Origin: Hyphomonadaceae bacterium
Lineage (GTDB): Bacteria > Pseudomonadota > Alphaproteobacteria > Caulobacterales > Aquidulcibacteraceae
DNA length: 64,000 bases
Assembly: GCA_019636095.1 (NCBI GenBank)
Contig: JAHBYF010000002.1
Location: forward strand, 609,866-673,865
Direction: 5' to 3'
Notes under the pieces: model-generated
Database searches by the model: none
The model's input: the letters and a program-made list of their open reading frames with translations, nothing else
Told to the model about the DNA's origin: nothing
In this document: in pieces, positions 43,575 to 54,901 of the stretch
Layout of the letters: every line of letters starts with the position of its first letter
Numbering within the stretch: the first letter of the stretch is position 1
Position numbers and translations under genes: made by a program

Positions 43575-45016
43575 CCGCGCATCTGATCGCCGCGCGCCCA
43601 CGTTCCGTGAAAGCCCGCAGGCACGCGCGCCGGAATTTGCACACGCGCAATCGGTCCAGCTTCAAAATTCTGCGCATCGATCACCTGCGCTTCCGAAGCC
43701 CCGGTATCTTCATTGGTCACGAACACGACGACATACCCGTCATCCTCGCTCTTCGCGTTGAGCCGCGGCGCGAACGCGGGCTCAGAGCCGAACATCCCCG
43801 GCTCGTACATGTAGGTTTGCGCGGCGCCCGTCTCGAGGTCGTACTTATAGATCCCCGCGAACTTCTGGAGCTGATCGGGCGACATCGCCACGTGGTAGGA
43901 CCAGCGCGTTTTCCTCGTCGCATAGTCCAGATTGACGATTGGAAATTCGCCGATGCGGTCATCGAGCTGACGTTTCTTGCATTCGCCAGTGCGCATGTTC
44001 ATGCGCCATTCCACCGGCACCGCATGCAGCGCCAGAATGTTCACCATTGCTGCATAGGGCCCATACTTCGGATCAGGACCAAACCCGTTCGGCGTCATCA
44101 TGCACGCCGTCATCACCACCTCGTCGCCTTCCTCCCACGTGTTGATGACATGGTAGATGTAGCAACTATCGGTCTCGAACCATTTGATCTCATCGCCACG
44201 ACCACGCCGCGGCACGACGCCGAACCGCGCCGGCTGGTCAGCAAATTTGATCTGCCACATGCCGTTGCGCATGCCGCTCTCGGTGAACACCACTGGCAGA
44301 TCGTGCAAAACGACGTAATTCTTCGTCAGCCCCATGTCGTGCGGCAGACGCGGGCCGGGCAACTCGACCTTCTCGAAATACGCGAGTTCATTCGCCGCGC
44401 TCACCGTCCCGAACGTCATCCACGGCTCGTAGAGCGAATAGTCGAAGAACACGAACTCGCCGGTTTCGGGATCGACCTTAGAATGCGCGGAAACATTGCG
44501 TGGCAGCTTGCCGCCAAAGGTTTCGTTGCCAAGCGACTCCAACGTGCGCGCATCCATCCGCACCGGCGCGCCGGAGATATACCAAAGCGCCATCAGCTCG
44601 CCGTTGTGAATGACAAGATCGGTGTTGGCCGTATCCTTATAGACGGCCCCTGCCCGCGTGCGGTTCGCCGGCATCAGCACGCCGCCCGCATCGAGCGACC
44701 CGGCGAGTTCGGCCTTATGGTCAGCGCTGGCAATGTAGCGGTTGCGATATTCGGCTTTGCCGTTTTCGAAGTGAACGGCGTGCACCATGCCGTCGCCATC
44801 GAACCAATGGTGCAGCGTTTGCGGCGCCTTTACCGGGTTCGGGCCGTTGCGAAAGTAGGCGCCGTGCATGTCCTTTGGAATTTCCCCGATGACCTTGAGA
44901 TCGAGCGCCGTCACTTCCTTGGCGACTGGCTCATAAATCCCTTGGATGTACGGATTGAGCAGGTTCGCGCCGCTCAGTTCGCCGGTCTCGATCCGCCGTA
45001 CATTTCCGTCCGCCAT
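43571..45016 (-). CDS. Carotenoid oxygenase family protein
   Basis: 481 residues from ATG 45016, with GGAGG five bases upstream; ATG 45019 is too close to it, and the frame open to 45199 has no support. AYFRNGPNPVKAP, HHWFDGDGMVHAVHF and PHDMGLTKNYVV carry sequence typical of the iron-binding seven-bladed propeller; SYHVAMSPDQ and PAGFHGTW supply further histidines. It cleaves conjugated double bonds, in apocarotenoid or lignin stilbene substrates; which one is unknown. Confidence 0.9.
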   Translation of the reverse strand: MADGNVRRIETGELSGANLLNPYIQGIYEPVAKEVTALDLKVIGEIPKDMHGAYFRNGPNPVKAPQTLHHWFDGDGMVHAVHFENGKAEYRNRYIASADHKAELAGSLDAGGVLMPANRTRAGAVYKDTANTDLVIHNGELMALWYISGAPVRMDARTLESLGNETFGGKLPRNVSAHSKVDPETGEFVFFDYSLYEPWMTFGTVSAANELAYFEKVELPGPRLPHDMGLTKNYVVLHDLPVVFTESGMRNGMWQIKFADQPARFGVVPRRGRGDEIKWFETDSCYIYHVINTWEEGDEVVMTACMMTPNGFGPDPKYGPYAAMVNILALHAVPVEWRMNMRTGECKKRQLDDRIGEFPIVNLDYATRKTRWSYHVAMSPDQLQKFAGIYKYDLETGAAQTYMYEPGMFGSEPAFAPRLNAKSEDDGYVVVFVTNEDTGASEAQVIDAQNFEAGPIARVQIPARVPAGFHGTWARGDQMRG

Positions 45017-45060
45017 CATGTCCTCCGAAGCAGACCCTAGCGCGGCGCACGCCACCCGCG

Positions 45061-45657
45061 CTAGCGCTTCGCGCGCTTCTTGAACTCCGGATGCCGGTAA
45101 CAGGTCACGAGATGATCGTTGACCATCCCCACCGCCTGCATGAACGCATAGACGATTGTTGGCCCAACAAACTTGAAGCCCCGCTTTTTGAGGGCCCACG
45201 AGAGCCTGCGCGACACGTCCGTCTCAGCGGGAGCCGGCCTGCCCGGCTTCAAATGGTTGATCACCGGCTTGCCGATGACGAAGTCCCAAACAAACTCAGA
45301 GAAGCTCAGCCCTTCCTTCTCCAGCGCCAGATACGCCTTCGCCGACGCCACCACGCCTTCGATCTTCAAGCGGTTCCGCACGATGCCTTCGTCCGCCATC
45401 AGCCTCTCAATTTTCGCCGGCGTATAGCGCGCGATCTTCACTGGATCGAAGCCATCGAACGCACGCCGATAATTCTCGCGCTTGCGCAAAATGGTGATCC
45501 ACGACAGCCCCGCCTGCGCACCTTCCAGCTGCAGCATCTCAAACAACGCCCGGCTATCCCGAAGCGGCACGCCCCATTCATTGTCGTGATAGTCAACATA
45601 GAGCGGATCGCTGCCCGGCCACTTGCAGCGCGGAAGCTCGGCAGGCGCCGTCTTCAT
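45061..45657 (-). CDS. tag: DNA-3-methyladenine glycosylase I
   Basis: 198 residues from ATG 45657, which overlaps the guaA stop (ATGA). Zinc ligands are visible as Cys11 in PRCKWPG, His24 in [10 protein letters not shown], and the C-terminal pair in [32 protein letters not shown] is family sequence. It removes 3-methyladenine from alkylated DNA. Read as the second gene after guaA. Confidence 0.95.
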   Translation of the reverse strand: MKTAPAELPRCKWPGSDPLYVDYHDNEWGVPLRDSRALFEMLQLEGAQAGLSWITILRKRENYRRAFDGFDPVKIARYTPAKIERLMADEGIVRNRLKIEGVVASAKAYLALEKEGLSFSEFVWDFVIGKPVINHLKPGRPAPAETDVSRRLSWALKKRGFKFVGPTIVYAFMQAVGMVNDHLVTCYRHPEFKKRAKR

Positions 45658-47261
45658 TCCCACTCGATTGTCCCCGGCGGCTTTGAGGTCACGTCGTACA
45701 CCACCCGGTTGACGCCGCGCACTTCATTGATGATCCGCGTTGCGGTGCGGCCGAGGAAATCCATTGAGTACGGGAAGAAATCCGCCGTCATGCCATCGGT
45801 GCTCGTCACTGCGCGCAATGCACATACGCTTTCATAGGTGCGGTGATCGCCCATGACGCCGACAGTCTTCACCGGCAGCAACACAGCGAACGCCTGCCAG
45901 ATCTGATCGTAGAGGCCCGCCTTGCGGATCTCTTCCAGATAGATCGCATCGGCTTGGCGCAGCGTATCCAGCCGCTCCTTGGTGATCTCGCCCGGCACAC
46001 GGATCGCGAGACCCGGCCCTGGGAACGGATGGCGCCCAACGAACGCATCCGGCAGCCCGAGCTCACGCCCCAGCGCCCGCACTTCATCCTTGAACAAATC
46101 ACGCAGCGGCTCGAGCAGCTTCAGCGTCATGTCTTCCGGCAAGCCGCCGACATTGTGGTGCGACTTGATCGTCACCGATGGGCCGCCCGTCGCTGACTTA
46201 GACTCGATCACATCTGGATAGAGCGTGCCCTGCGCCAAGAATTCCGCACCGCCGACGCTCGACGCCTTCGCATCGAACACGTCCACAAAGAGCCGCCCAA
46301 TCGTCTTCCGCTTCACTTCCGGATCGGACACGCCCGCCAGCGCGCCCAAGAACAAATCGCTCTCTTCAGCGTGAATGAGCGGAATGTTGTAGTGATCGCG
46401 GAAGAGCGTCACGACCTGCTCGCTCTCGCCCAAGCGCATCATGCCGTGATCGACGTAAACGCAAGTCAGCTGATCGCCGATCGCTTCGTGGATCAGCACC
46501 GCCGCGACGCTTGAATCGACGCCGCCCGATAGCCCGCAAATCACTTTGCCATCACCGACCTGCTCACGAATGCGCGCGATCGCTTCAGCCTTGAACGCCT
46601 TCATCGACCAATCGCCCTTCATGCCGGCGATACGATGCGTGAAATTCTTCAGGAGCTTTGCCCCGTCCGGCGTGTGCACGACCTCGGGGTGGAACATCGT
46701 CGTGTAGTATTTGCGCTTCTCATCGACAGCGATCGCGAACGGTGCATTCTCGCTCGTCGCCACCACTTCGAAGCCTTCCGCGAGCTTGGTCACGCGGTCG
46801 CCGTGGCTCATCCACACCGGATAGCGCCCGCCCACGTCCCACACGCCCTCAAACAGCGGCGAGGCCTTTTTCACCTCAACATCGGCACGCCCGAACTCAC
46901 GCGCGTGCCCGCCTTCAACGACGCCGCCAAGCTGCACCTGCATCGTCTGCTGGCCGTAGCAAATCGCCAAGATCGGCACGCCGAGCTTGAACGCTTCTTC
47001 GGCAGCGCGTGGGCTGCCCGCATCCATCACGCTCGACGGCCCGCCGGAGAAAATGATCGCCTTCGGCTGAAAGCGCTTCAGGAAGTCAGCGTCGACTTTG
47101 TTGAACGGATGGATTTCGCAATAGACGCCATTCTCCCGCACGCGCCGCGCGATGAGCTGCGTGACCTGACTGCCAAAATCGATGATGAGAGCGTGTTCGT
47201 GATGAGCAGCGGAGTCCGTAATCCGTTCCGGAGCCGCTGAAGTCTCTTTGTTCTGCGCCAT
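45654..47261 (-). CDS. guaA: GMP synthase (glutamine-hydrolysing)
   Basis: 535 residues. Class I glutamine amidotransferase with Cys101 in [12 protein letters not shown] and His in [10 protein letters not shown]; the ATP pyrophosphatase loop is [14 protein letters not shown], and the dimerisation domain ends in [15 protein letters not shown]. It converts XMP to GMP. guaB lies about 6 kb away on the same strand. Confidence 0.97.
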   Translation of the reverse strand: MAQNKETSAAPERITDSAAHHEHALIIDFGSQVTQLIARRVRENGVYCEIHPFNKVDADFLKRFQPKAIIFSGGPSSVMDAGSPRAAEEAFKLGVPILAICYGQQTMQVQLGGVVEGGHAREFGRADVEVKKASPLFEGVWDVGGRYPVWMSHGDRVTKLAEGFEVVATSENAPFAIAVDEKRKYYTTMFHPEVVHTPDGAKLLKNFTHRIAGMKGDWSMKAFKAEAIARIREQVGDGKVICGLSGGVDSSVAAVLIHEAIGDQLTCVYVDHGMMRLGESEQVVTLFRDHYNIPLIHAEESDLFLGALAGVSDPEVKRKTIGRLFVDVFDAKASSVGGAEFLAQGTLYPDVIESKSATGGPSVTIKSHHNVGGLPEDMTLKLLEPLRDLFKDEVRALGRELGLPDAFVGRHPFPGPGLAIRVPGEITKERLDTLRQADAIYLEEIRKAGLYDQIWQAFAVLLPVKTVGVMGDHRTYESVCALRAVTSTDGMTADFFPYSMDFLGRTATRIINEVRGVNRVVYDVTSKPPGTIEWE

Positions 47262-47348
47262 GGCCTGAAATGGAGTGCGTCGCGCGCATCGTCAATTCGC
47301 AGGAATGCATACAAAGCCATCATTTCGAGCCCTGAGCCCGCGGCACGA

Positions 47349-47372
47349 GCCCTGATCCTGCCGAAGGGCGGC
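47349..47372. repeat. Degenerate copy of the CCTGTCGAAGG repeat
   Basis: GCCCTGATCCTGCCGAAGGG (47350-47369) resembles the right arm AGCCTGAGCCTGTCGAAGG found at 39661-39685. The opposite arm is hard to see, so it looks like a decayed or half copy between guaA and the 619-residue gene. Confidence 0.45.
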
Positions 47373-47441
47373 GAAGGTCGTTCCGGTTGCGCTGCTCAGC
47401 AGAATTGTTAAGGTCTCGTAACGAGATGCGGGGGCATTGAG

Positions 47442-49301
47442 ATGGTGGCGATTACGCCCGAGGCGCTGCAGCCGGAGCAGCCTTCCAAAAATATCGCCAT
47501 CGATTGGGCACTCGTCGCCTGCGTGTTTGGAGCGATCCTATCGACCGCCGCGAGCCTGAGCGCCGTAGGACACGAATATCTCAAACCGTACATTTCGCGG
47601 CAGAACCTAGAGTTGGCCCAGTATCCTATTTTCGCTTTCGCCGTCCTCCTGCCTGTCGCGGCTTGTTGGCTGAGAGCAATCGCCGACGGTCAACTGCCCG
47701 CCCGACGCGGACTCGAACCTCAGTACGAACATGTTAGCGGCTGGAGTGCCGTTTTCCTCGTGCTTGTGATGGCGATCATTGCGCTTCTAGTGCTGTGGGC
47801 GGCGGGTAGCGTCGCCGCAAATCGCAAGATTCACGCCGAGTGGGGCACCTGGGTCGTTATCGGCCTTTCGATTGCCTTCGTTGCCGTCGCCTCAGCTCCG
47901 GTCATTCCTCGCGTGATCCGCATTGCTGGTCTGGAATCTACGGCGACTAAAGCCAGCAAATTTGTCGGCGCGCCCGTCGAATGGATCGGCAAGGCCCTCA
48001 GCGCTTTAGATAGTGTGCTCGTTTTCGCCGTCGCTAACGCTGTGGGCACCAACCGAAGCAACTTTTTTGTTCGGTACACCATCCTCATCGCATCCATCAC
48101 AGCTTGTGCGGTGCTCGGCTATTACTGGTCACCCGTAGCCGCGTTTGCCCCGATCGCCTGCGGTTTCATCATTTCGTTTTCGGTTTCTCGGCGCTGGGGG
48201 TGGATTGAAAGCGACCGCGAGCTCGCAATGCTCAACCCTTCTCTGTCCAAGTCTCACATTCGTGTCGGTTTTGCACAGAACTTACGAGATGAGGCACTGA
48301 TCGTCTTTCTCTCAATGTTCCTGTTGGTACCGCTGGCGCTCCGCCAAGGCGAAATTCTCGCACTCAACAACCACATAGAACTCTTCGACCTCTCCGATAA
48401 CGTCGACGTTCACTCATTGTCGCTTTGGCTTGCGTTTTACGGCACGGAACTGGCGAAGGCCGTCCCCTTCGTCGATTGGGCGGAAGTCTATCACGTGGAG
48501 GGCGACGCTCCGGTTCAAGCCACCGCTCCTCTTGCACTGCATACCGTCTTTGCAGTGCGCGTGCTCATCGATCTGGTATTTCTAGCCGCGTTGCTACAGG
48601 CGATTTCGTCTGCTGCGCGTGACGCGCAACAGCGAGATTTGTTCTATCGCAAGCGTGCAATAAGATATCTCGATCCGTTTACGGAGCCAGAGGCCTTTCG
48701 CGCATTGGTCAAACGAAATGCAGATGGCGACTGGGTTCCGAACGGCGAGCGCTTTGAAGACTTTCCGCCCTATGACCCGGACCGGCTCGTTGAACTGTCG
48801 GCCAGTCGAGACGAGCGGATCAAGCGCGCTGCGGACTTTCTCTTTGATCGCGACGGGAATGCGCGAGATCCTCATCACCGCCTCAGCCTAGAGGCCGCGA
48901 AACGCGGTGTTACTCCGGATGAAATCAGTGAAATCTTGAATGACATCGAGAACGCGGGCGCAGATCGCAACGTCTATCAATTGAGCCTGGCTCGCCGGCG
49001 CTTACTCGGGCGGCGCGCCATGGCGGACGTTCGGAGGCGCATCGTGGGCCTCATCGTACAGAATCGAGAGCCGGTCGACCGCGGCGATCGGCGAAACGCC
49101 CTGCTGGACGCAATGGTTGGCGAACACCGAGAGGGATATGCCCAGGCGAGACGCGTGGCGCTGGACGCACTGGCTCCCGAAATTGGAATTGACTTGGCGA
49201 TACGAAAAGCAATCGAACAGGTCGCCGATCAAGACACTTCTGAGGTCTTAAAAAAACACGCCAAGACGGTTCTTCGGGAGCATCCGGAGACGCCGGACTG
49301 A
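47442..49301 (+). CDS. Unrecognised multi-pass membrane protein with a helical C-terminal domain
   Basis: 619 residues from the ATG at 47442. About eight hydrophobic segments lie in the first 400 residues (near 22-43, 62-81, 103-122, 133-153, 205-225, 230-250, 283-303 and 375-393). Residues 400-619 are soluble, charged and helical, with repeats such as RRRLLGRRAMADVRRRIVGL and REGYAQARRVALDALAPEIG that suggest HEAT-like pairs. Base composition is somewhat less GC-rich than its neighbours, and it is a single gene between guaA and a possible RNA region. No family recognised. Confidence 0.75.
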   Translation: MVAITPEALQPEQPSKNIAIDWALVACVFGAILSTAASLSAVGHEYLKPYISRQNLELAQYPIFAFAVLLPVAACWLRAIADGQLPARRGLEPQYEHVSGWSAVFLVLVMAIIALLVLWAAGSVAANRKIHAEWGTWVVIGLSIAFVAVASAPVIPRVIRIAGLESTATKASKFVGAPVEWIGKALSALDSVLVFAVANAVGTNRSNFFVRYTILIASITACAVLGYYWSPVAAFAPIACGFIISFSVSRRWGWIESDRELAMLNPSLSKSHIRVGFAQNLRDEALIVFLSMFLLVPLALRQGEILALNNHIELFDLSDNVDVHSLSLWLAFYGTELAKAVPFVDWAEVYHVEGDAPVQATAPLALHTVFAVRVLIDLVFLAALLQAISSAARDAQQRDLFYRKRAIRYLDPFTEPEAFRALVKRNADGDWVPNGERFEDFPPYDPDRLVELSASRDERIKRAADFLFDRDGNARDPHHRLSLEAAKRGVTPDEISEILNDIENAGADRNVYQLSLARRRLLGRRAMADVRRRIVGLIVQNREPVDRGDRRNALLDAMVGEHREGYAQARRVALDALAPEIGIDLAIRKAIEQVADQDTSEVLKKHAKTVLREHPETPD

Positions 49302-49719
49302 ATCTATCCCACCCCTCGCGCCCGAAAATCCCAACGCCATCAACGCCGCGCACACAATCTATCCTACACCTCCAAACCCGAGTGATACTGCGCACATCCC
49401 TCGCACGGGAGGTTCACCAGGCTAGCCGAGCCGAGCGAGCGCGAGGGTCGCGATTGAGCGTGTAGCGTGACAGACGATCCGTCATGCCAAGCCCGCGGGA
49501 GTTGCTCATGGCGCGAACCGCGGGAGGATACGGAGCTTCAAGGCGGAAGCTTCCACGCCGTCGGGGACCGATCCATGGGAGAGAAAACCTCCCGGTGACG
49601 GCCTGACGAACAACGATTGCAAAGGGCGCGTGGCGACACGCGGCGATGCGCAAGCATCGCATCACAGGAACTACCCAGCGCGTCTCCACGCGCCCTGCTC
49701 CCGACTTCTTAGTTTCGCG
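49302..49719. other. Gene-free 418-base gap
   Basis: No convincing protein gene. The left 80 bases look unremarkable; from about 49398 to 49695 the segment is full of complementary arms, annotated separately. A minus-strand frame of 91 residues (49414-49689) runs through these arms and is not credible. Confidence 0.6.
49398..49695. ncRNA. Candidate structured RNA, about 300 bases
   Basis: Successive complementary arms: CCCTCGC/GCGAGGG (49398-49404 with 49441-49447); GCGTGAC/GTCATGC (49465-49471 with 49481-49487); CCCGCGG/CCGCGGG (49492-49498 with 49518-49524); GCCGTC/GACGGC (49557-49562 with 49597-49602), enclosing ACCG/CGGT and GGGAG/CTCCC; and GGGCGCGTGG/CCACGCGCCC (49624-49633 with 49686-49695), enclosing GCGATGC-GCAA-GCATCGC (49643-49660), a GNRA-type tetraloop. 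Not recognised as RNase P, tmRNA, SRP or 6S RNA. The strand is undecided; GC-rich DNA pairs by chance, so this is a candidate only. Confidence 0.45.
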
Positions 49720-50916
49720 CTAGGCGGAACGGCTGCGCGGCCGCGCGTCTATCGTCTTCAGCGGCGCGCCAATCTCGCCAGCCACAAGCGCCGCCAACAC
49801 AGCCGGCGCAAACGGGGCGCGCGAAAGCGGCGACATGATGCAATCGCGCACAAACGCGAACGCAGCGCTGTCGGATTGATAGGCCGGCGTGAACATCCAG
49901 GACGCCAGTTGATAGAGCTTGATATGCAGAGCGCGCATTCGCGCATATTCGCCAAGCGCCGCATCGAGATTGCTTTGCGTCTCCAACGCGCACGCCAGAG
50001 CCAGCGCATCGAGCAACGCCATGTTCGCGCCCTGCCCAAGCTGCGGGCTGGCGCAATGCCAGCTGTCGCCGACATGCACGCACGCGCGCGACACTGGATC
50101 GCCAATCGTGCGATGCGCGTACGTCGCGAAGACGAGATCATCGTGCGTATCGATCTGCGCCAGCAGCGGCTCTGTCTCGGGCCACAGCGCGCGCACCTCC
50201 TCCTTCCAGACGTCGATCGGCGTCGCCCGCCACGCGGCGCGATGGCTATGCTTCAGGCTCCAGAAGAACGCCGCCTGGCGCTGCGTCGCGCCTTTGAGTC
50301 GCCCAATCGGCAGCACGCCAACCATTTTCCGCGCCTGGCGATACCTCTGCTCCAGCGCCGTCTCGTCAAACGATCCAGCCCAATCCAAGCTCGCCCACAA
50401 CGCACCGAAGGGCAGTGGCTTGGGCGCGCCGCCCGACAGCGGCGAGCGCATGCCAAGCGCATCGATCACCAAGTCGAACGACGCACTGACGCCATCGGCA
50501 AACACCAAACGGCCGTCGCGCGCCGCGACCACATCGCGGCCACTCTCGATCTCCGCGCCCGCCGCCAGCGCCGCGTCATACAGAACCTGAAACAGCGCCC
50601 CGCGATGCACGCCCAAGCCAGACACCGCCGTCTTGCCTCGCGCCTCATAGCGCACATCGAGCACAACATTGCCGCGCGGCTCTGCGCGTCCGAACAGCCG
50701 CTTGATTGGTGCGCCCAACGCGCGGATCGCATCGCCGGCGCCGAACTCATCCAGCACCCGCAGACCAACAGGTTGCAGGATAATGCCGGAGCCCAAAGGT
50801 TGTGGCGTCTCGAGCTTGTCGAAGAGAACGACATTCGCGCCCATACGGCGCAGCAATGCCGCGCACCCGAGCCCCGCGACGCCGCATCCAGCAATGGCGA
50901 TATTGAGCCGCTTCAT
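49720..50916 (-). CDS. FAD-dependent monooxygenase (UbiH/PHBH-like)
   Basis: 398 residues. The FAD fold is IAIAGCGVAGLGCAALLRRMG at the N-terminus, LVIDALGMRSPLSG mid-protein is the DG-type motif, and VHVGDSWHCASPQLGQGANMA is the second FAD motif. It would hydroxylate an aromatic or quinone substrate, not identifiable. Standalone gene. Confidence 0.88.
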   Translation of the reverse strand: MKRLNIAIAGCGVAGLGCAALLRRMGANVVLFDKLETPQPLGSGIILQPVGLRVLDEFGAGDAIRALGAPIKRLFGRAEPRGNVVLDVRYEARGKTAVSGLGVHRGALFQVLYDAALAAGAEIESGRDVVAARDGRLVFADGVSASFDLVIDALGMRSPLSGGAPKPLPFGALWASLDWAGSFDETALEQRYRQARKMVGVLPIGRLKGATQRQAAFFWSLKHSHRAAWRATPIDVWKEEVRALWPETEPLLAQIDTHDDLVFATYAHRTIGDPVSRACVHVGDSWHCASPQLGQGANMALLDALALACALETQSNLDAALGEYARMRALHIKLYQLASWMFTPAYQSDSAAFAFVRDCIMSPLSRAPFAPAVLAALVAGEIGAPLKTIDARPRSRSA

Positions 50917-50990
50917 GTGGTTGATGCGCCGTTAGCCTTGAGCGAAATTAGCAACACATCCGAACGGCGCGCTAACCGCGATGTGACAAT

Positions 50991-51233
50991 ATGCGCGACA
51001 TGACGACGCTATCACCGGTCCCCGCGGTGCCTGCGCCCAATACGACGCAGGATCAAAGCCAGCGCGCGCCCGTCGAATACGGAGCGGCGGTGACGCATCG
51101 CGATCTGGTGCGCGAAAAGCTCCGCGTCGATCCTGCCGCTATCGCGCACAAGAAGCGTGCCATGCCCGAACACCGCCGCAACGATCCCGAACCGGCCGAT
51201 CATCGCGGCCAGTACGTTGATATCGAAGTCTAG
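50991..51233 (+). CDS. Small hypothetical protein, 80 residues
   Basis: The first 30 residues are Pro/Thr/Gln-rich; the rest is basic and polar (HRDLVREKLRVDPAAIAHKKR). ATG 51000 is an alternative start. No family recognised, no membrane segment. It ends four bases into the convergent RsmB-like gene and is divergent from the monooxygenase. It could be real but unrecognised, or spurious. Confidence 0.5.
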   Translation: MRDMTTLSPVPAVPAPNTTQDQSQRAPVEYGAAVTHRDLVREKLRVDPAAIAHKKRAMPEHRRNDPEPADHRGQYVDIEV

Positions 51234-52507
51234 CTTCGCTGCAGCACCGCGACGTAGAAGCCGTCGCAACCCGTTTTGAGCGGCGTCATTTGCACGCCGA
51301 TCTGGCGCTCGTACGCGGGCAAGCCGGCAAGCTCCAATCCGACAGGCGCAAAGTCGGTGTAAGCTCCAAGGAATGAAGCGACGGCGTCTTCATTCTCCTC
51401 CGGCAACACAGAGCAGGTCACGTAGACAAGACGCCCCCCGCCCTTCACCAGCGGCGCCGCTAACGCCAAAGCTTGCTGCTGCTCTTCGAGCCGTTTGGCC
51501 AGCGCATTCGGCCGCAAACGCCACTTCGAGTCCGGACTACGCCGCCACGTCCCCGACCCCGTACACGGAGCATCGACGAACACGATATCCATCTTACCGC
51601 GCAAATCCGCGAGCGCATCCTTTGTCCGCATCGGCGTGCGGATCTGAACATTGCGCACACCAGCGCGATCGAGCCGCTCCTTCAGCGGCGCGAGCCGGCG
51701 CCCATCGATGTCGTGCGCGAAGATCTGGCCTTTGTTTTCCATCAACGCCGCCAGCGCCAGCGTCTTGCCGCCGCCGCCGGCGCAAACGTCCGCCACCTGC
51801 ATCCCCGGCTGCGCCCCCGAAACCCGTGCCGCAATCTGCGACCCCTCGTCCTGCACCTCGAACCAGCCTTTTACGAACGCCTGTTCCGTCGCCCACGGAA
51901 ACGTCCGCCCCTGCGACCACGGTATCCGCACCCCATCCGGCGCATGCGGCGTCAACGAAGGCGGCTCCCTCAATTTCGGACTTTCCGAAAGGGCCGCGAC
52001 AACCTTCTCGCGATCCGCTTTCAGAGTGTTCGCGCGCAGATCAAGCGGCGCAGGCGCGGCGAGGGCCGCGCCTTCTTCTGCTGCGCCATCGCCAAACGCA
52101 CGCGCAAAACTCGCGCTCAGCCATTCAGGAAAATCACCGCGCACATGCGCTGGTGCGCTCGCGATATTGTCACCGTTCAGCGCGGCACGCTCCGCATCCG
52201 TCATTGGCGACGGGGCGTGCGGGTCATCGGCCAAGCTCTGCTCGATCCATTCCGCGCTCTGCCCGAAGCCCCAGCGCAACGCCCCCCACACCCAAGCGCG
52301 CGGCGTATCGGCGCCCATCCGCCACGCACTCGACTGCTTCCACCGAAGCGCGCCAAACACCAGATCGCCGATCTCGGCACGATCCTTCGAACCCGCGAAG
52401 CGGTGCGTCAGCATCCACGCCTTCACGGCATCCGCCGCTGGTTGGCGCTGGGTTTCGAGCGACTTCAGAATTTCGATTGCCGCCTGCTGGCGAGCGCCGT
52501 TGCGCAT
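51230..52507 (-). CDS. RsmB/NOP2/Sun family RNA m5C methyltransferase
   Basis: 425 residues from the ATG at 52507 (MRNGARQQAAIEILKSLE); the frame is open to 52597 without support. An N-terminal NusB-like part precedes the SAM domain VADVCAGGGGKTLALAALM, with the motif IV cysteine in DAPCTGSGTWRR and the motif VI cysteine in VTCSVLPEENE. It methylates a cytosine in RNA, probably 16S rRNA; RsmB itself is plausible but not certain. Confidence 0.9.
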   Translation of the reverse strand: MRNGARQQAAIEILKSLETQRQPAADAVKAWMLTHRFAGSKDRAEIGDLVFGALRWKQSSAWRMGADTPRAWVWGALRWGFGQSAEWIEQSLADDPHAPSPMTDAERAALNGDNIASAPAHVRGDFPEWLSASFARAFGDGAAEEGAALAAPAPLDLRANTLKADREKVVAALSESPKLREPPSLTPHAPDGVRIPWSQGRTFPWATEQAFVKGWFEVQDEGSQIAARVSGAQPGMQVADVCAGGGGKTLALAALMENKGQIFAHDIDGRRLAPLKERLDRAGVRNVQIRTPMRTKDALADLRGKMDIVFVDAPCTGSGTWRRSPDSKWRLRPNALAKRLEEQQQALALAAPLVKGGGRLVYVTCSVLPEENEDAVASFLGAYTDFAPVGLELAGLPAYERQIGVQMTPLKTGCDGFYVAVLQRS

Positions 52508-52539
52508 CGGGAGGTCCCCACAAGAAAGTTGCGGAGACG

Positions 52540-52920
52540 CTAGCCTCCGATGGACTGGCCGAATACGAGCAAATTGCCGTCGGGCGCAAGCACGCACAGC
52601 TCACGTTGGTTGTATGGCTTGTCGGCAGGGCCGTGGACATCGCCTTGCGGCATCTGATCCAGTACCGGCTTCAGCTCTTGGTAGAGCGCCTCGATATCTT
52701 CGACGTCGATGTAATAAGCAAACCGCCTATTCCCAGGCGGCGCGCCATCAGCGCCATGGTTCCGCAGGAGACGAACACCGGCGCATTCCCGCTGCACGTA
52801 GGCGTAATCGTTGAACTTGAAGTACGTCGAGAACCCGAGGCTCTCAAAAAAGACCACCGCCGCATCGATGTCAGGCACATGAATGAAGGGCGTGATGCGG
52901 ATGAAGTTGCCCTTCTCCAT
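52540..52920 (-). CDS. VOC family (bleomycin resistance-like) protein
   Basis: 126 residues. ITPFIHVPDIDAAVVFFESLGF and RELCVLAPDGNLLVFGQ are the two halves of the vicinal oxygen chelate fold; YYIDVEDIEALYQELKP links them. Ligand unknown. It starts three bases after the guaB stop, so it is probably read from the guaB transcript. Confidence 0.85.
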   Translation of the reverse strand: MEKGNFIRITPFIHVPDIDAAVVFFESLGFSTYFKFNDYAYVQRECAGVRLLRNHGADGAPPGNRRFAYYIDVEDIEALYQELKPVLDQMPQGDVHGPADKPYNQRELCVLAPDGNLLVFGQSIGG

Positions 52921-52923
52921 CGT

Positions 52924-54432
<1,509 letters not shown>

Positions 54433-54445
54433 TCAGGAGCTATTC

Positions 54446-54901
54446 ATGCCGGAAGTCACCATCGAAACGGTCGCAGCCCAGCTGTTCGCAGCAGTTACCC
54501 AACGGGTGCAGATCAAGGACATCCCGAAGGCCTGGGAGCCAGCAATCTACCAGGTGAAAGCCTTCCTGGCCGACCGCCCGGACCTCAGCGGCGACGGGCG
54601 GCAAGTGTTCCTCTACCACCATCCGACGCAACGGGATCAACCAATGGAGATCGACTTCGGGATCGAGGTGCCTTCGTCGTTCGAACCCGTTGGCAAGGTG
54701 AAGTGCGTCTCCACACCGGAGGGGCGCGTGGCCGTCGCCACGCATCTCGGCCCACTCAACGGCCTGCCGCAAACCCACATGGCGATCCACCAATGGTGCG
54801 CCGCCAACGGCCACGGCATCGGCGGCTTCTCGTGGGAGACCTACGAATGGGGCGACGGGGCAGACCCGATCAGAACCGTCGTCCGCTACGCGCTGCTCTG
54901 A
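54446..54901 (+). CDS. GyrI-like effector-binding domain protein
   Basis: 151 residues from the ATG at 54446, with AGGAG seven bases upstream; the frame is open from 54413. No DNA-binding domain. MEIDFGIEVPSSFEPVG and GRVAVATHLGPLNGL, followed by WCAANGHGIGGFSWETYEW, fit the AraC effector-binding/GyrI fold that binds small molecules. Its 3' end overlaps rlmE by 16 bases. Confidence 0.75.
   Translation: MPEVTIETVAAQLFAAVTQRVQIKDIPKAWEPAIYQVKAFLADRPDLSGDGRQVFLYHHPTQRDQPMEIDFGIEVPSSFEPVGKVKCVSTPEGRVAVATHLGPLNGLPQTHMAIHQWCAANGHGIGGFSWETYEWGDGADPIRTVVRYALL

Noticed and set aside
43370..45040. A 556-residue plus-strand open frame
   Set aside because: Antisense to the carotenoid oxygenase gene, with no family motif and Arg/His-rich composition.
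49414..49689. A 91-residue minus-strand frame
   Set aside because: It runs across the complementary arms of the possible RNA region, has no recognisable domain and no clear ribosome binding site.
49624..49695. A tRNA or RNase P domain in the structured segment
   Set aside because: No T-loop GTTCRA with matching acceptor stem and none of the conserved RNase P core sequences were found on either strand.
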